This document shows, one piece after another, positions 48,439 through 55,859 of a DNA stretch of 64,000 nucleotides. A model generated the notes under the pieces. It did not search any database. It saw only the letters and a list, made by a program, of their open reading frames with translations, and was not told the origin of the DNA. A program made the position numbers and the translations under genes. Source of the stretch: Paenibacillus sp. FSL H8-0048 (GTDB taxonomy: Bacteria; Bacillota; Bacilli; Paenibacillales; Paenibacillaceae). Position 1 is the stretch's first letter. Each line of letters begins with the position of its first letter. Location: positions 4,464,001-4,528,000 of the forward strand of contig NZ_JBBODF010000001.1 in assembly GCF_038002825.1 (NCBI RefSeq), written 5' to 3'.

Positions 48439-49272
48439 ATGGTGAAAAGTTCAATTGCCCGCGGTTGGATCAGTATGAAAGAGCAGTTCTATATATTGAT
48501 TCTGCTATTTATCTACCGGCTGTTCTGGGGATATTTCCTGTACAAATTCATTAAAAGCGCGGTTGTCCCCGTCCTGCTCCGCTACCCGGATGCGAATGCC
48601 GGCGGCAGCGGAATAGGCAGGCTGCTGTACTATATCGAAGGTCAGACCGCGCTGCGCACCGACCCTGCCGTGCAGCACTGGCTGTGGATGCTGCTGGCGC
48701 TGACAGTGCTAAGGCTGCTGGTGACTCCCTTTATCCGTGCAGGGCTGCTGCATGAGCTTCACCAGGAGCGCGCCGGAGCGCGGGGACTGTTCTTTTTTCC
48801 CGGAATGAGAAAATATGGGCTACCGATGCTGGTGTTCGGCATAGCCGAATGGGCGCTAACCCTCCTGCCGCTCTATTGGCTGCTTCCGCGTATGTACCGT
48901 CATCTGCTTAGCGGCGTTCTCGATGTACAGCTCCTGCTCAAGCTGGTGCCTTATGTGCTAGGCTGGCTGCTCTATCTCTTCCTTGTCCGCAAGCTTCTGC
49001 TCTATATGCAGTTCGGCTATACCGCAGGTAACGGCATGTTCTCCTCGCTGCTGATCTGTCTGAAGATGCTGATGCCTTCGATCGGTATATCCGTCATTCT
49101 GGGAGCGGGAAGCCTGGCCGTAATTCTGCTCTGCAGCGCCTCTGCTCTGTTCTATCCCGGATTGCCGGCTATTATGCTCCGCCAGGCCGCTCCGCTGCCC
49201 TCCACGCTGTTCAACATGTGGGGAATCGCTGCCCAGTACCATCTCTGGTCCAGTAAATCATTTCCACAATAA
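48439..49272 (+). CDS. multi-pass membrane protein of unknown function
   Basis: 277 residues with about six hydrophobic segments (for example YILILLFIYRLFWGYFLY, WLWMLLALTVLRLLVTPF, LGWLLYLFLVRKLLLYMQ, SIGISVILGAGSLAVILL). No recognised motif. The M1 peptidase gene just upstream and a terminator just downstream imply a two-gene unit, perhaps a peptidase and its membrane partner. Confidence 0.7.
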   Translation: MVKSSIARGWISMKEQFYILILLFIYRLFWGYFLYKFIKSAVVPVLLRYPDANAGGSGIGRLLYYIEGQTALRTDPAVQHWLWMLLALTVLRLLVTPFIRAGLLHELHQERAGARGLFFFPGMRKYGLPMLVFGIAEWALTLLPLYWLLPRMYRHLLSGVLDVQLLLKLVPYVLGWLLYLFLVRKLLLYMQFGYTAGNGMFSSLLICLKMLMPSIGISVILGAGSLAVILLCSASALFYPGLPAIMLRQAAPLPSTLFNMWGIAAQYHLWSSKSFPQ

Positions 49273-49298
49273 TAAGCTGCTGAAGCGGCATACTAAAG

Positions 49299-49338
49299 AG
49301 AGTCACAGCCCCTTATCAGGGAGCAGGACTCTTTTTTG
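49299..49338 (+). terminator. terminator after the membrane-protein gene
   Basis: AGAGTC with GACTCT and CCC with GGG inside, followed by TTTTTTG. Confidence 0.8.
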
Positions 49339-49361
49339 CATGAACCGGAGGACAAAAGCAT

Positions 49362-49390
49362 TTGCAAAAGAGTAAATCCTCTGATACAAT
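49362..49390 (+). promoter_or_regulatory. sigma-A promoter of hydrolase gene 1
   Basis: TTGCAA, 17 bases, TACAAT. Start near 49397, giving a leader of about 230 bases. Confidence 0.75.
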
Positions 49391-49405
49391 GATGGCTGTA
49401 CTAGT

Positions 49406-49422
49406 AGTAACAAACTTGTAAT
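49406..49422 (+). promoter_or_regulatory. WalR-like direct repeat, copy 1
   Basis: AGTAAC, five bases, TGTAAT; the WalR consensus is TGTWAH-N5-TGTWAH, so only the first base deviates. The same site is 21-23 bases after the -10 in both hydrolase genes. Confidence 0.45.
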
Positions 49423-49494
49423 ATTTAAAGCAAAATCTTCCGTAACTATTGCAATTTAATCAATGCCGATAAGTCACTGTTCTGGTGCATAAAA

Positions 49495-49616
49495 CGCCGA
49501 ATTCCCTGCACCGGGAAGTGGGGGAACCATATTTTGGGTGAATTGATCTCGCTTTAGAGGGGTCATAGGGGAACCTTCTACCGAATCCTTAAGCTAACCT
49601 CGCAGGCCCTGGAAGG
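49495..49616 (+). promoter_or_regulatory. c-di-AMP (ydaO-type) riboswitch, copy 1
   Basis: Conserved blocks GCCGAATTCCCTGCACCGGG, GGGGGAACCA, TTTGGGTGAATTG, AGGGGTCATAGGGGAACCTTC, ACCGAATCC, TAAGCTAACCTCGCAGGC and the closing GGAAGGA match the ydaO family. The last block contains the ribosome site of the hydrolase gene, and no intrinsic terminator follows, so binding of c-di-AMP would probably block translation. Confidence 0.92.
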
Positions 49617-49626
49617 AGTACATCTT

Positions 49627-50109
49627 TTGATTAGTCAGAATTTCAAGAAAAAATGCACCGCAGCAGCGCTGGGTCTTGTGATGGTATTCACACTCGGAGC
49701 AGGCAGTGCCTTCGCAGATTCCAAAATGGATACTGTGATTTCAAAAACCATTGGGACGTCGTATAAAACCGGGGGCACAACCACCAGCGGCTTCGACTGT
49801 TCCGGATTTACCAAGTATGTGTTCAAGAATGTAGGACTTTCCTTGCCCCGCACCTCGAAAGCACAGTACAAAGTTGGAACAAGTGTATCTAAGAGCAATC
49901 TGCGTTCCGGTGATCTCGTGTTCTTCAATACCCTGGGTAACGGAGTGTCCCATGTCGGTATTTATGTTGGAAACGGGAAGTTCGCACAGTCCTCAAGTTC
50001 ACGTGGTGTAACCATCAGTTCGATGAGCCAGTCCTACTGGGCCAACCGCTACGTTGGCGCCAAACGAGTAATGAGCACAACAGCCTACCAAGCTGTCGCT
50101 TACGATTGA
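49627..50109 (+). CDS. secreted NlpC/P60 cell-wall endopeptidase, paralogue 1
   Basis: 160 residues from a TTG start with AAGGAG at 8 bases. Signal peptide of about 30 residues (LGLVMVFTLGAGSAFA). NlpC/P60 domain: C58 in SGFDCSGFTKYVF and H109 in GVSHVGIYVGNGKFA, followed by SSSRGVTISSM. It cleaves gamma-D-Glu-diaminopimelate stem bonds. No LysM or SH3 binding domain, so it is a minimal catalytic unit. Clearly a paralogue of the gene at 50645. Confidence 0.92.
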   Translation: MISQNFKKKCTAAALGLVMVFTLGAGSAFADSKMDTVISKTIGTSYKTGGTTTSGFDCSGFTKYVFKNVGLSLPRTSKAQYKVGTSVSKSNLRSGDLVFFNTLGNGVSHVGIYVGNGKFAQSSSSRGVTISSMSQSYWANRYVGAKRVMSTTAYQAVAYD

Positions 50110-50169
50110 ACCTTTTGAAGCATACCCCGAATATTTCAGCCTCTAACAACTAAATGTAACTTATACGAG

Positions 50170-50208
50170 CCCGGGATGATTATTGCCGTAATCATTTCCG
50201 GGTTTTTC
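50170..50208 (+). terminator. terminator after hydrolase gene 1
   Basis: CCCGG with CCGGG and ATGATTA with TAATCAT, followed by TTTTTCC. Confidence 0.85.
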
Positions 50209-50377
50209 CTTTTCCTTATTCTACCTTTTACCCGAATCTACAGCCTTGAAACAGCATTTTCTTGCAAAAACAAAGAAAAAATCATATAAAATAATGCCTG
50301 CGCATAGTTATGAGTCTTCCGAAAGGGCTATAACTCTAAAAAACAGCAAAAAAGATGCATTAATATGTTATAAGTGA

Positions 50378-50406
50378 TTGCCAAGCGCTTTAGTCTTTGT
50401 TACAAT
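50378..50406 (+). promoter_or_regulatory. sigma-A promoter of hydrolase gene 2
   Basis: TTGCCA, 17 bases, TACAAT; the layout copies that of gene 1. The 210 bases from gene 1's terminator to this point carry no gene. Confidence 0.75.
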
Positions 50407-50423
50407 TATCGCAGTGAGCTTTT

Positions 50424-50440
50424 AGTAACATTTTTGTAAT
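50424..50440 (+). promoter_or_regulatory. WalR-like direct repeat, copy 2
   Basis: AGTAAC, five bases, TGTAAT, identical half-sites to copy 1 although the surrounding sequence has diverged, which argues that the site is functional. Confidence 0.45.
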
Positions 50441-50507
50441 TATTGAATCGCTTTTAACAAAGGTTTTGTCATGTATTGAATGAACCGCTAATCCTAATCA
50501 ACAGTCG

Positions 50508-50636
50508 TGCCGAGTTCCCTAATGAATTAGGGAAACGGGGGAACCACTTTGGGTGAATTGACCTCCTATTCTAAGAGGGGTCATAGGGGACCTTCAACCG
50601 AACCCTTAAGCTAACCTCGTAGGCATTGGAAGGGGT
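50508..50636 (+). promoter_or_regulatory. c-di-AMP (ydaO-type) riboswitch, copy 2
   Basis: Same conserved blocks as copy 1: GCCGAGTTCCC, GGGGGAACCACTTTGGGTGA, GGGGTCATAGGGGACCTTC, AACCGAACCCTTAAGCTAAC and CTCGTAGGC, ending GGAAGGGG at the ribosome site. The variable stem (CCCTAATGAATTAGGG) differs from copy 1 but keeps pairing. Confidence 0.93.
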
Positions 50637-50644
50637 ATTTACTT

Positions 50645-51136
50645 TTGAAGAAGAAGCTAGCAGCCGCAGTACTAAGCTTGTCCATTATCTTCACCATCGG
50701 AGCAGGAAGCGCTTTCGCGGATTCCAAAATGGATAAAGTGATCGACAAAGCCATCGGAACCAAATACGTGTCCGGCGGTACATCAACTAACGGGTTTGAT
50801 TGCTCCGGATTTACAATGTATGTTTTTGATAAGATCGGCATTAACCTGCCCCATCAATCCGGCTCCCAGTATCAGATGGGCACTGCCGTGTCCCGTGACG
50901 AGATAAGACCGGGCGATCTGGTATTCTTTAATACCAATGGTAAAGGCGTGTCTCATGTCGGTGTTTATGTCGGTGACGGCGAATTCGCCCATGCCTCTTC
51001 CTCACGTGGTGTAACCATCAGTTCGCTGAGTGACAGCTATTACGTCAACCGCTACGTTGGCGCCAAACGAATCATGAGTACAGATGCTTACAAGAATGTA
51101 GCTTCGGATTCCCAAGACAATGATGATGTACAATAA
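50645..51136 (+). CDS. secreted NlpC/P60 cell-wall endopeptidase, paralogue 2
   Basis: 163 residues from a TTG start. Signal peptide to about residue 25 (SIIFTIGAGSAFA), then C53 in NGFDCSGFTMYVF and H104 in GVSHVGVYVGDGEFAHA. Mature sequence strongly resembles paralogue 1, including GVTISS and NRYVGAKRIMST. A short acidic tail (DSQDNDDVQ) is unique to this copy. Same predicted activity and regulation as paralogue 1. Confidence 0.92.
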   Translation: MKKKLAAAVLSLSIIFTIGAGSAFADSKMDKVIDKAIGTKYVSGGTSTNGFDCSGFTMYVFDKIGINLPHQSGSQYQMGTAVSRDEIRPGDLVFFNTNGKGVSHVGVYVGDGEFAHASSSRGVTISSLSDSYYVNRYVGAKRIMSTDAYKNVASDSQDNDDVQ

Positions 51137-51152
51137 TTTTTTGCAACCAAAC

Positions 51153-51199
51153 GCTCTTTTCCGAGATTTTTCCCGAAATCTTGGAGAAGGGCTTTTTTT
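51153..51199 (+). terminator. terminator after hydrolase gene 2
   Basis: Long imperfect stem, CTCTTTTCCGAGATTT against AAATCTTGGAGAAGGG, followed by TTTTTTT. Confidence 0.85.
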
Positions 51200-51354
51200 G
51201 TCTATAAAATTACTTACCCGCCTCTATATTTGTAAAACACCGATTCTATACTTTCGGAAAATAATTATTGGCGTTTGTCAAGTTTCTGCATTTCCGCAAG
51301 GAATTTGCGTCGAAACTGGCCGTTTTTGTATATAATTAATATTAAGAACAAGTG

Positions 51355-51394
51355 GAAACGGCCTTGCCGTCCCTTTAAAGGATGATACCGTTTC
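51355..51394. repeat. dispersed palindromic element, copy 3
   Basis: GAAACGG...CCGTTTC outer arms with GTCC/GGAT inside; inner stem weaker than in copies 1 and 2. It lies about 8 bases before the ribosome site of the next gene, in its 5' leader. Confidence 0.7.
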
Positions 51395-51416
51395 GGCTGG
51401 AAGGAGGTCTCCCCTA

Positions 51417-51902
51417 ATGATAAGCTCCCCGTTAACCTTTTACGTGGTGCCTATGGAGCCGCAGCATGCCGCTGAGATCTGTGAGTGGAGCTACAAGCCT
51501 CCGTATAATATTTACGGCTGGATGTCCTGGGAGCAGATGCAGGCGCTGGGGGTGGAGTTCGGAGATCCGCAGCTGCGAAGTGAGCAATATGTATCTGTCG
51601 TGAACGGGCAGGGGGATCTGTGCGGCTTTGCCCAGCTCTTTCCGATGGAGGGGGTAGTCCGGCTTGGTGTCGGAATGCGGCCCGAGCTGTGCGGCCATGG
51701 GATGGGGCATCTGTTCATGAAGGCTATTGTGCAGGCAGCACAGGCGCGTTACCCGGAGCGTGAGATCGACCTGGAGGTGCTGACCTGGAACCAGCGCGCC
51801 ATCCGCGCTTATCAGAAATGCGGGTTCACTATAACGGATACCTATGAACGCCGCACTCCGACCGGTAATAAGCCTTTTTATTGCATGGTCTATGAGGAAT
51901 AG
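51417..51902 (+). CDS. GNAT acetyltransferase
   Basis: 161 residues with AAGGAGG in front. VRLGVGMRPELCGHGMGHLF holds the acetyl-CoA loop, and LEVLTWNQRAIRAYQKCGFT is the typical GNAT C-terminal strand-helix. Start is preceded by a palindrome copy. A TATAAT-like -10 lies near 51329-51336. Substrate unknown. Confidence 0.8.
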   Translation: MISSPLTFYVVPMEPQHAAEICEWSYKPPYNIYGWMSWEQMQALGVEFGDPQLRSEQYVSVVNGQGDLCGFAQLFPMEGVVRLGVGMRPELCGHGMGHLFMKAIVQAAQARYPEREIDLEVLTWNQRAIRAYQKCGFTITDTYERRTPTGNKPFYCMVYEE

Positions 51903-52022
51903 CACCAGAAATAGATTGATTTTCAAAAAATGGATCATTTGTGTTCATTTTTTTGACACACATACTATGATAACGCTTCACCTTCCGCTATAATGGAGTC
52001 AGCAGCTTACATGGAGGGACGG

Positions 52023-52385
52023 ATGCAGATGCAGAAATGGATCATGAGCGGTTTGTTTTTTGCCGCCTGTGCCTTTGCAGTAATCTTAATGTTTACCTTA
52101 CCCGGTAAATCTGAGGTAGCCGAACAGAACAAGCCGACCATGCCGGAGGTTGTGCTGGACGCTGCGGGCGCAGAAGCCACAGTGAAGGCCAATTGTATCT
52201 CCTGCCACGGTGACCAGCTTCAGGGCGGGGCGGGACCCAGCCTGCAGCAGGAAGGCGCTTCGCATGACGCAGCTCAGATTTACAGCATAGTCACCAAGGG
52301 CCGCGGACAGATGCCTCCCTTCAAAGACAGGCTGGCCCCTGAAGAGATTGCGAATGTAGCCTTATGGCTGGCTGAGAAGAAATAA
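52023..52385 (+). CDS. membrane-anchored c-type cytochrome
   Basis: 120 residues from the ATG at 52023 (GGAGGG just upstream). One N-terminal membrane anchor (about 6-26), then a small class I cytochrome c: heme motif CISCH (C58, C61, H62) and sixth ligand M97 in GRGQMPPF. Similar to the CccA/CccB-type cytochromes of Bacillus that carry electrons to oxidases at the outer face of the membrane. No maturation or oxidase genes are adjacent. Confidence 0.88.
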   Translation: MQMQKWIMSGLFFAACAFAVILMFTLPGKSEVAEQNKPTMPEVVLDAAGAEATVKANCISCHGDQLQGGAGPSLQQEGASHDAAQIYSIVTKGRGQMPPFKDRLAPEEIANVALWLAEKK

Positions 52386-52391
52386 ATGTAT

Positions 52392-52434
52392 AATGCCCGT
52401 GACGAGGATAACGAATGATCCTTGCACGGGCATT
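52392..52434 (+). terminator. terminator after the cytochrome gene
   Basis: AATGCCCGTG/CACGGGCATT with an inner AGGAT/ATCCT stem, followed by TCTATT; T-run modest. Confidence 0.6.
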
Positions 52435-52479
52435 TCTATTGACCAGATATTCCTGTTGTCTTCTTAGGGGCCTTGTCCT

Positions 52480-52755
52480 CTAGCGGGTCTTCTCGAATGC
52501 CTCATTAAATTCATGCGCCTGGCGGAGATCGAGCTTCTCCACATCTGCAGCCAGCCGCAGAACGACCGTCTTGTAATCAATGGTGATATGCGGGTGATGC
52601 TCAAAGGCCTCCGAAATTGCCGCTACCTCATCTACAAAAGCAATTCCCTTCATATATTCACTGAACATATATTTGCGCACCAGCCTATCCCTCTCCAGCT
52701 TCCAACCCTCAAGCTTGCCGATCTGCTCCTGCAGTTGTTCCTCAGTTAATTGCAA
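52480..52755 (-). CDS. 4a-hydroxytetrahydrobiopterin dehydratase
   Basis: 91 residues, pterin-4a-carbinolamine dehydratase family. The active-site motif is EHHPHITIDYKTVVLRL, with the paired histidines. It recycles the pterin cofactor after aromatic hydroxylation; no hydroxylase gene is in this window. Some family members act elsewhere, for example in folate or molybdopterin metabolism. Confidence 0.88.
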   Translation of the reverse strand: MQLTEEQLQEQIGKLEGWKLERDRLVRKYMFSEYMKGIAFVDEVAAISEAFEHHPHITIDYKTVVLRLAADVEKLDLRQAHEFNEAFEKTR

Positions 52756-52807
52756 TTCGTTTCCTCCCTTGCTAAGTTAACGGTTTCTTAAGCCTGCTCT
52801 TTCCTCC

Positions 52808-52847
52808 AAATAAAACATCCCTCAGCTTCAGAAAGTCCAAGGGATGT
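52808..52847 (-). terminator. terminator after the small gene at 52966
   Basis: ACATCCCT/AGGGATGT with an 18-base loop, followed on minus by TTTATTT. Confidence 0.6.
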
Positions 52848-52965
52848 GCCAGGCCAAAGATTTTTGATTAAATGTATTCTGACATCCCGGCAATTAGTAC
52901 TCCACTTCCAATCTTAACATGGCCGGATGCCCGGGACAAACCAGCTGCCGCATTTTGCCCCTGCT

Positions 52966-53268
52966 TTATACAAGAACGACCGAAGCCAAATCTTCATCGC
53001 CCAGCAGAATGTTAATGCGGTGTGTTTCTTTATCGTACATTACAACTCCGCTGCCCACCTGAATGACCGGCTCATTGCCCAGCGCGTAGAACAGGTCTTC
53101 CGCAAGCGCCTCCCAGACCTCCTGCCTCGATTCCTCCGGCAGATTCGTCCACTCTTCAGGCTCCATTTCAAAAAAAATGTACCCGTCTGAAATCCGTCCA
53201 ACGGCTCCTGTCAGTTCAACCAGAATTTCACCGTAATCTCTGCCATGCTTAACTCCCACATCAATCAC
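52966..53268 (-). CDS. hypothetical protein
   Basis: 100 residues, acidic, no signal peptide. Mixed strands and helices (YGEILVELTGAVGRISDGYI, EEWTNLPEESRQEVWEALAE, INILLGDEDLASVVLV). A TATAAT-like -10 lies upstream at about 53309. I recognise no family. Divergent from motA. Confidence 0.6.
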   Translation of the reverse strand: MIDVGVKHGRDYGEILVELTGAVGRISDGYIFFEMEPEEWTNLPEESRQEVWEALAEDLFYALGNEPVIQVGSGVVMYDKETHRINILLGDEDLASVVLV

Positions 53269-53462
53269 TCCGTTTTCTTCGCTGATGAATAATAACCTAC
53301 CTTATCTATTATAGCCGAAAAAATCACTTCACAAAAAAGGGAATGATGTCGATAAAGAAGAATATACGTGATTTGGTTACGAACAGAGTGTTCTCCCGCG
53401 GTTCAAGGACGAATTACGCGGTTAGTCGATCACTTCTTAATTCTCATGGACGAGGTGCATAA

Positions 53463-54263
53463 ATGGAAATCTCAACAATTCTAGGCCTGGTTTTTGGTCT
53501 GATCGCAGTAGTCTGGGGGATGATACTCAAGCATGCTCCGCTTGCAAGCTTGAACAACCCCGCTGCCTATGTCATTATTTTTCTTGGCACGGCTGCCTCT
53601 ATCTTCATGGCCTTTCCGATGTCGGAAGTCAAGAATTTCCCTAAGCTGCTAAAGATCCTGTTTACGAAGAAAAAAATGGTCGGCAAGCCCGAACTGATTA
53701 CCATGTTCATGGAATGGGCGTCCATTACCCGCCGCGAAGGGCTGCTTGCCCTGGAGTCCAATGTCGATGAGATTGAAGATGCCTTCCTCCGAAACGGCAT
53801 GCGGATGATTATTGACGGCAACGATCAGGAGTTCGTCCGGGATGTATTAATGGAAGATATTCATGCCACTGAGGACAGACATAAAGCCGGGGCCCTGATC
53901 TTCTCCCAGGCCGGGATGTACGCTCCTACGCTGGGGGTCCTCGGTGCTGTTATCGGGCTGATTGCCGCCTTGGGCGATATGAGTAATATGGACGTTCTGG
54001 CCCACGCGATTGCCGGTGCCTTCATTGCAACCCTGCTCGGGATATTCACCGGTTATGTCATGTGGCACCCTATGTCCAACAAGCTGAAGCGGATATCCAA
54101 ACGCGAGATTGAAGTCCGCCTGATGATGGTGGAGGGCCTGCTCTCCATTCAGTCCGGGGTGTCTACCATTGCCATTAACCAGAAGCTGTCCGTCTTCCTG
54201 ACTCCGTCCGAGCGTGCCAAGCTGAGCGAGAAGGAGGGGGCTTCCAGTGAGCAAAAAGACTAG
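53463..54263 (+). CDS. motA: flagellar motor stator protein MotA
   Basis: 266 residues with four membrane segments (5-25, 32-52, about 155-175, about 185-205). TRREGLLALE and the cytoplasmic REIEVRLMMVEGLLSIQSG are typical of MotA/ExbB-like proteins that line the ion channel. Conserved prolines before segment 4 (YAPTLGVLGAVIGLI). It overlaps motB by 17 bases. Whether it uses protons or sodium cannot be told with certainty. Confidence 0.92.
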   Translation: MEISTILGLVFGLIAVVWGMILKHAPLASLNNPAAYVIIFLGTAASIFMAFPMSEVKNFPKLLKILFTKKKMVGKPELITMFMEWASITRREGLLALESNVDEIEDAFLRNGMRMIIDGNDQEFVRDVLMEDIHATEDRHKAGALIFSQAGMYAPTLGVLGAVIGLIAALGDMSNMDVLAHAIAGAFIATLLGIFTGYVMWHPMSNKLKRISKREIEVRLMMVEGLLSIQSGVSTIAINQKLSVFLTPSERAKLSEKEGASSEQKD

Positions 54264-55068
54264 GCATGAGGAACATGAAGAGCATGCAGATGAATCCTGG
54301 CTGCTTCCCTATTCCGATCTGATGACCCTGCTGGTTGCTCTGTTCCTTGTTATGTACGCCATGAGCGCAACAGACGCCGTTAAATTTCAGCAAATGGCTG
54401 AAGCCTTCAATTCAGCGCTCAGCGGCGGCGGCGGCGTTCTGGAGTACCGGTCGGATTCCCCGACCAGCACCCAGCTGGACCAGGGAAAGCAGGATAAAAT
54501 GAACAATGTGATTGCCAAGAACACTGGAACCTCCGATCTCTCTAAGCTCCGTGCCAAGGAGCAGGAGGATCTGGAGAAGCTGAAGAAGCAGTTTGACCAG
54601 TACATCAAGAACAATGGAATGACCGACTTGCTTAGCACGAAGCTGAATCAGTCTCAGCTGATGATCACGATTAGCGACAATGCCCTGTTTGCTTCGGGAC
54701 AGGCTGTAGTGAAGGATGAATCCCGCCAGTTGGCCAAGTCGATCTCAACTATGCTGCAGCAATTCCCTGATTATGAAGTATTGGTACAGGGGCATACCGA
54801 TAATGTTCCGATCTCCAACAGCACGTACTCCTCGAACTGGGATCTTAGCGTAGACCGTGCCCTTGAGTTCATGAAGATTCTGCTGCTGAATCCCAACCTG
54901 GACCCGACGAAGTTCAGCCCCACCGGTTCTGGCGAATATCATCCCATCGCCAGTAATGCTACGGCTGCCGGGCGGGCCAAGAACCGCCGGGTAGAAGTAT
55001 CCATCCTTCGTAAATATAAGGACGCTGCTACAGAGACAACGGATGTCTCTAATGTAACAGCTCCCTGA
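54247..55068 (+). CDS. motB: flagellar motor stator protein MotB
   Basis: 273 residues from a GTG inside the motA end. Membrane segment at about 21-41 with the ion-carrying D24 in LLPYSDLMTLLVALFLV. A plug/linker follows, then an OmpA-like peptidoglycan-binding domain (about 150-260: VLVQGHTDNVPIS, NWDLSVDRALEF, RAKNRRVEVSIL). It anchors the stator to the wall. Ends at a shared terminator. Confidence 0.93.
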   Translation: MSKKTRHEEHEEHADESWLLPYSDLMTLLVALFLVMYAMSATDAVKFQQMAEAFNSALSGGGGVLEYRSDSPTSTQLDQGKQDKMNNVIAKNTGTSDLSKLRAKEQEDLEKLKKQFDQYIKNNGMTDLLSTKLNQSQLMITISDNALFASGQAVVKDESRQLAKSISTMLQQFPDYEVLVQGHTDNVPISNSTYSSNWDLSVDRALEFMKILLLNPNLDPTKFSPTGSGEYHPIASNATAAGRAKNRRVEVSILRKYKDAATETTDVSNVTAP

Positions 55069-55082
55069 ATCGAAATGAAACC

Positions 55083-55136
55083 AATAAGAGCTGCTTCGAA
55101 CGACCCCTGCCAGGGTCCATCGGAGCAGCTCTTATT
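55083..55136. terminator. bidirectional terminator between motB and rluF
   Basis: AATAAGAGCTGCT pairs with AGCAGCTCTTATT (13 bp) around a further stem. Confidence 0.9.
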
Positions 55137-55157
55137 ATAGGTAGGGTCAATATAATC

Positions 55158-55859
55158 TTATTGCAGCTGATAGTTCAGCATAGCTCCCAGCTCTTGCTTC
55201 TCCTCTTGAGACAGCTCCCGCCATTCTCCGGTCTTCAGCGCGCCAAGGCGGATATTCATTACCCGGATGCGCTGCAGCCGCCGCACTTCATAACCGAAGG
55301 CGCTGCACATGCGGCGGATTTGCCGGTTCTTGCCTTCGGTCAGCACGATACGAAATACCCGCTCACTAATCCGCGTAATCTCACAAGGCAGCGTCTTGCT
55401 GCCCAGAATTCTTACGCCGGTGGACATACCGGTCAGGAAAGAAGGCGTAACAGGTCGATCTACAGTGACCACATATTCCTTCTCATGTTTGCCTTCAGCG
55501 CGCAATATTTTATTAACGATGTCACCGTCATTGGTGAGCAGAATCAATCCCTCTGAATCCTTGTCGAGCCGCCCGATCGGGAATATCCGCTCCTCATGCC
55601 CTATGAAATCGACAATATTGCCTTGAATATGCGCTTCTGTGGTAGAGGTAATGCCCACCGGCTTATGAAGCGCGATATACACGATCCTGCTGCCCGTCTG
55701 AAGCGGCTTGCCGTCGATCAGCACAATATCCCCGGCTTCTGCCTGGCTGCCCAGCATTGCGGGCTCACCGTTGATGGTGACCCGTCCTCCCTCAACCAGC
55801 TTATCTGCTTCTCGGCGTGAACAATAGCCTGTCTCACTGATGAATTTATTGATTCTCAT
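55158..55859 (-). CDS. RluF-type 23S rRNA pseudouridine synthase
   Basis: About 233 residues from the ATG at 55859 with GGAG nine bases upstream; a GTG 4 codons earlier is part of that site. S4 RNA-binding domain (about 3-60: RINKFISETGYCSRREADKL), then the catalytic GRLDKDSEGLILLTNDG with the essential Asp, and the RsuA-family end EGKNRQIRRMCSAFGYEV. It isomerises uridine in 23S (RluF/RluB group). The 5' end overlaps the sensor kinase stop by about 14 bases. Confidence 0.88.
   Translation of the reverse strand: MRINKFISETGYCSRREADKLVEGGRVTINGEPAMLGSQAEAGDIVLIDGKPLQTGSRIVYIALHKPVGITSTTEAHIQGNIVDFIGHEERIFPIGRLDKDSEGLILLTNDGDIVNKILRAEGKHEKEYVVTVDRPVTPSFLTGMSTGVRILGSKTLPCEITRISERVFRIVLTEGKNRQIRRMCSAFGYEVRRLQRIRVMNIRLGALKTGEWRELSQEEKQELGAMLNYQLQ

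Noticed and set aside
53330..53400. Sigma-D flagellar promoter for motAB (GTCGATAA near 53347)
   Set aside because: The TAAA-like -35 is missing at the required 15-base spacing.
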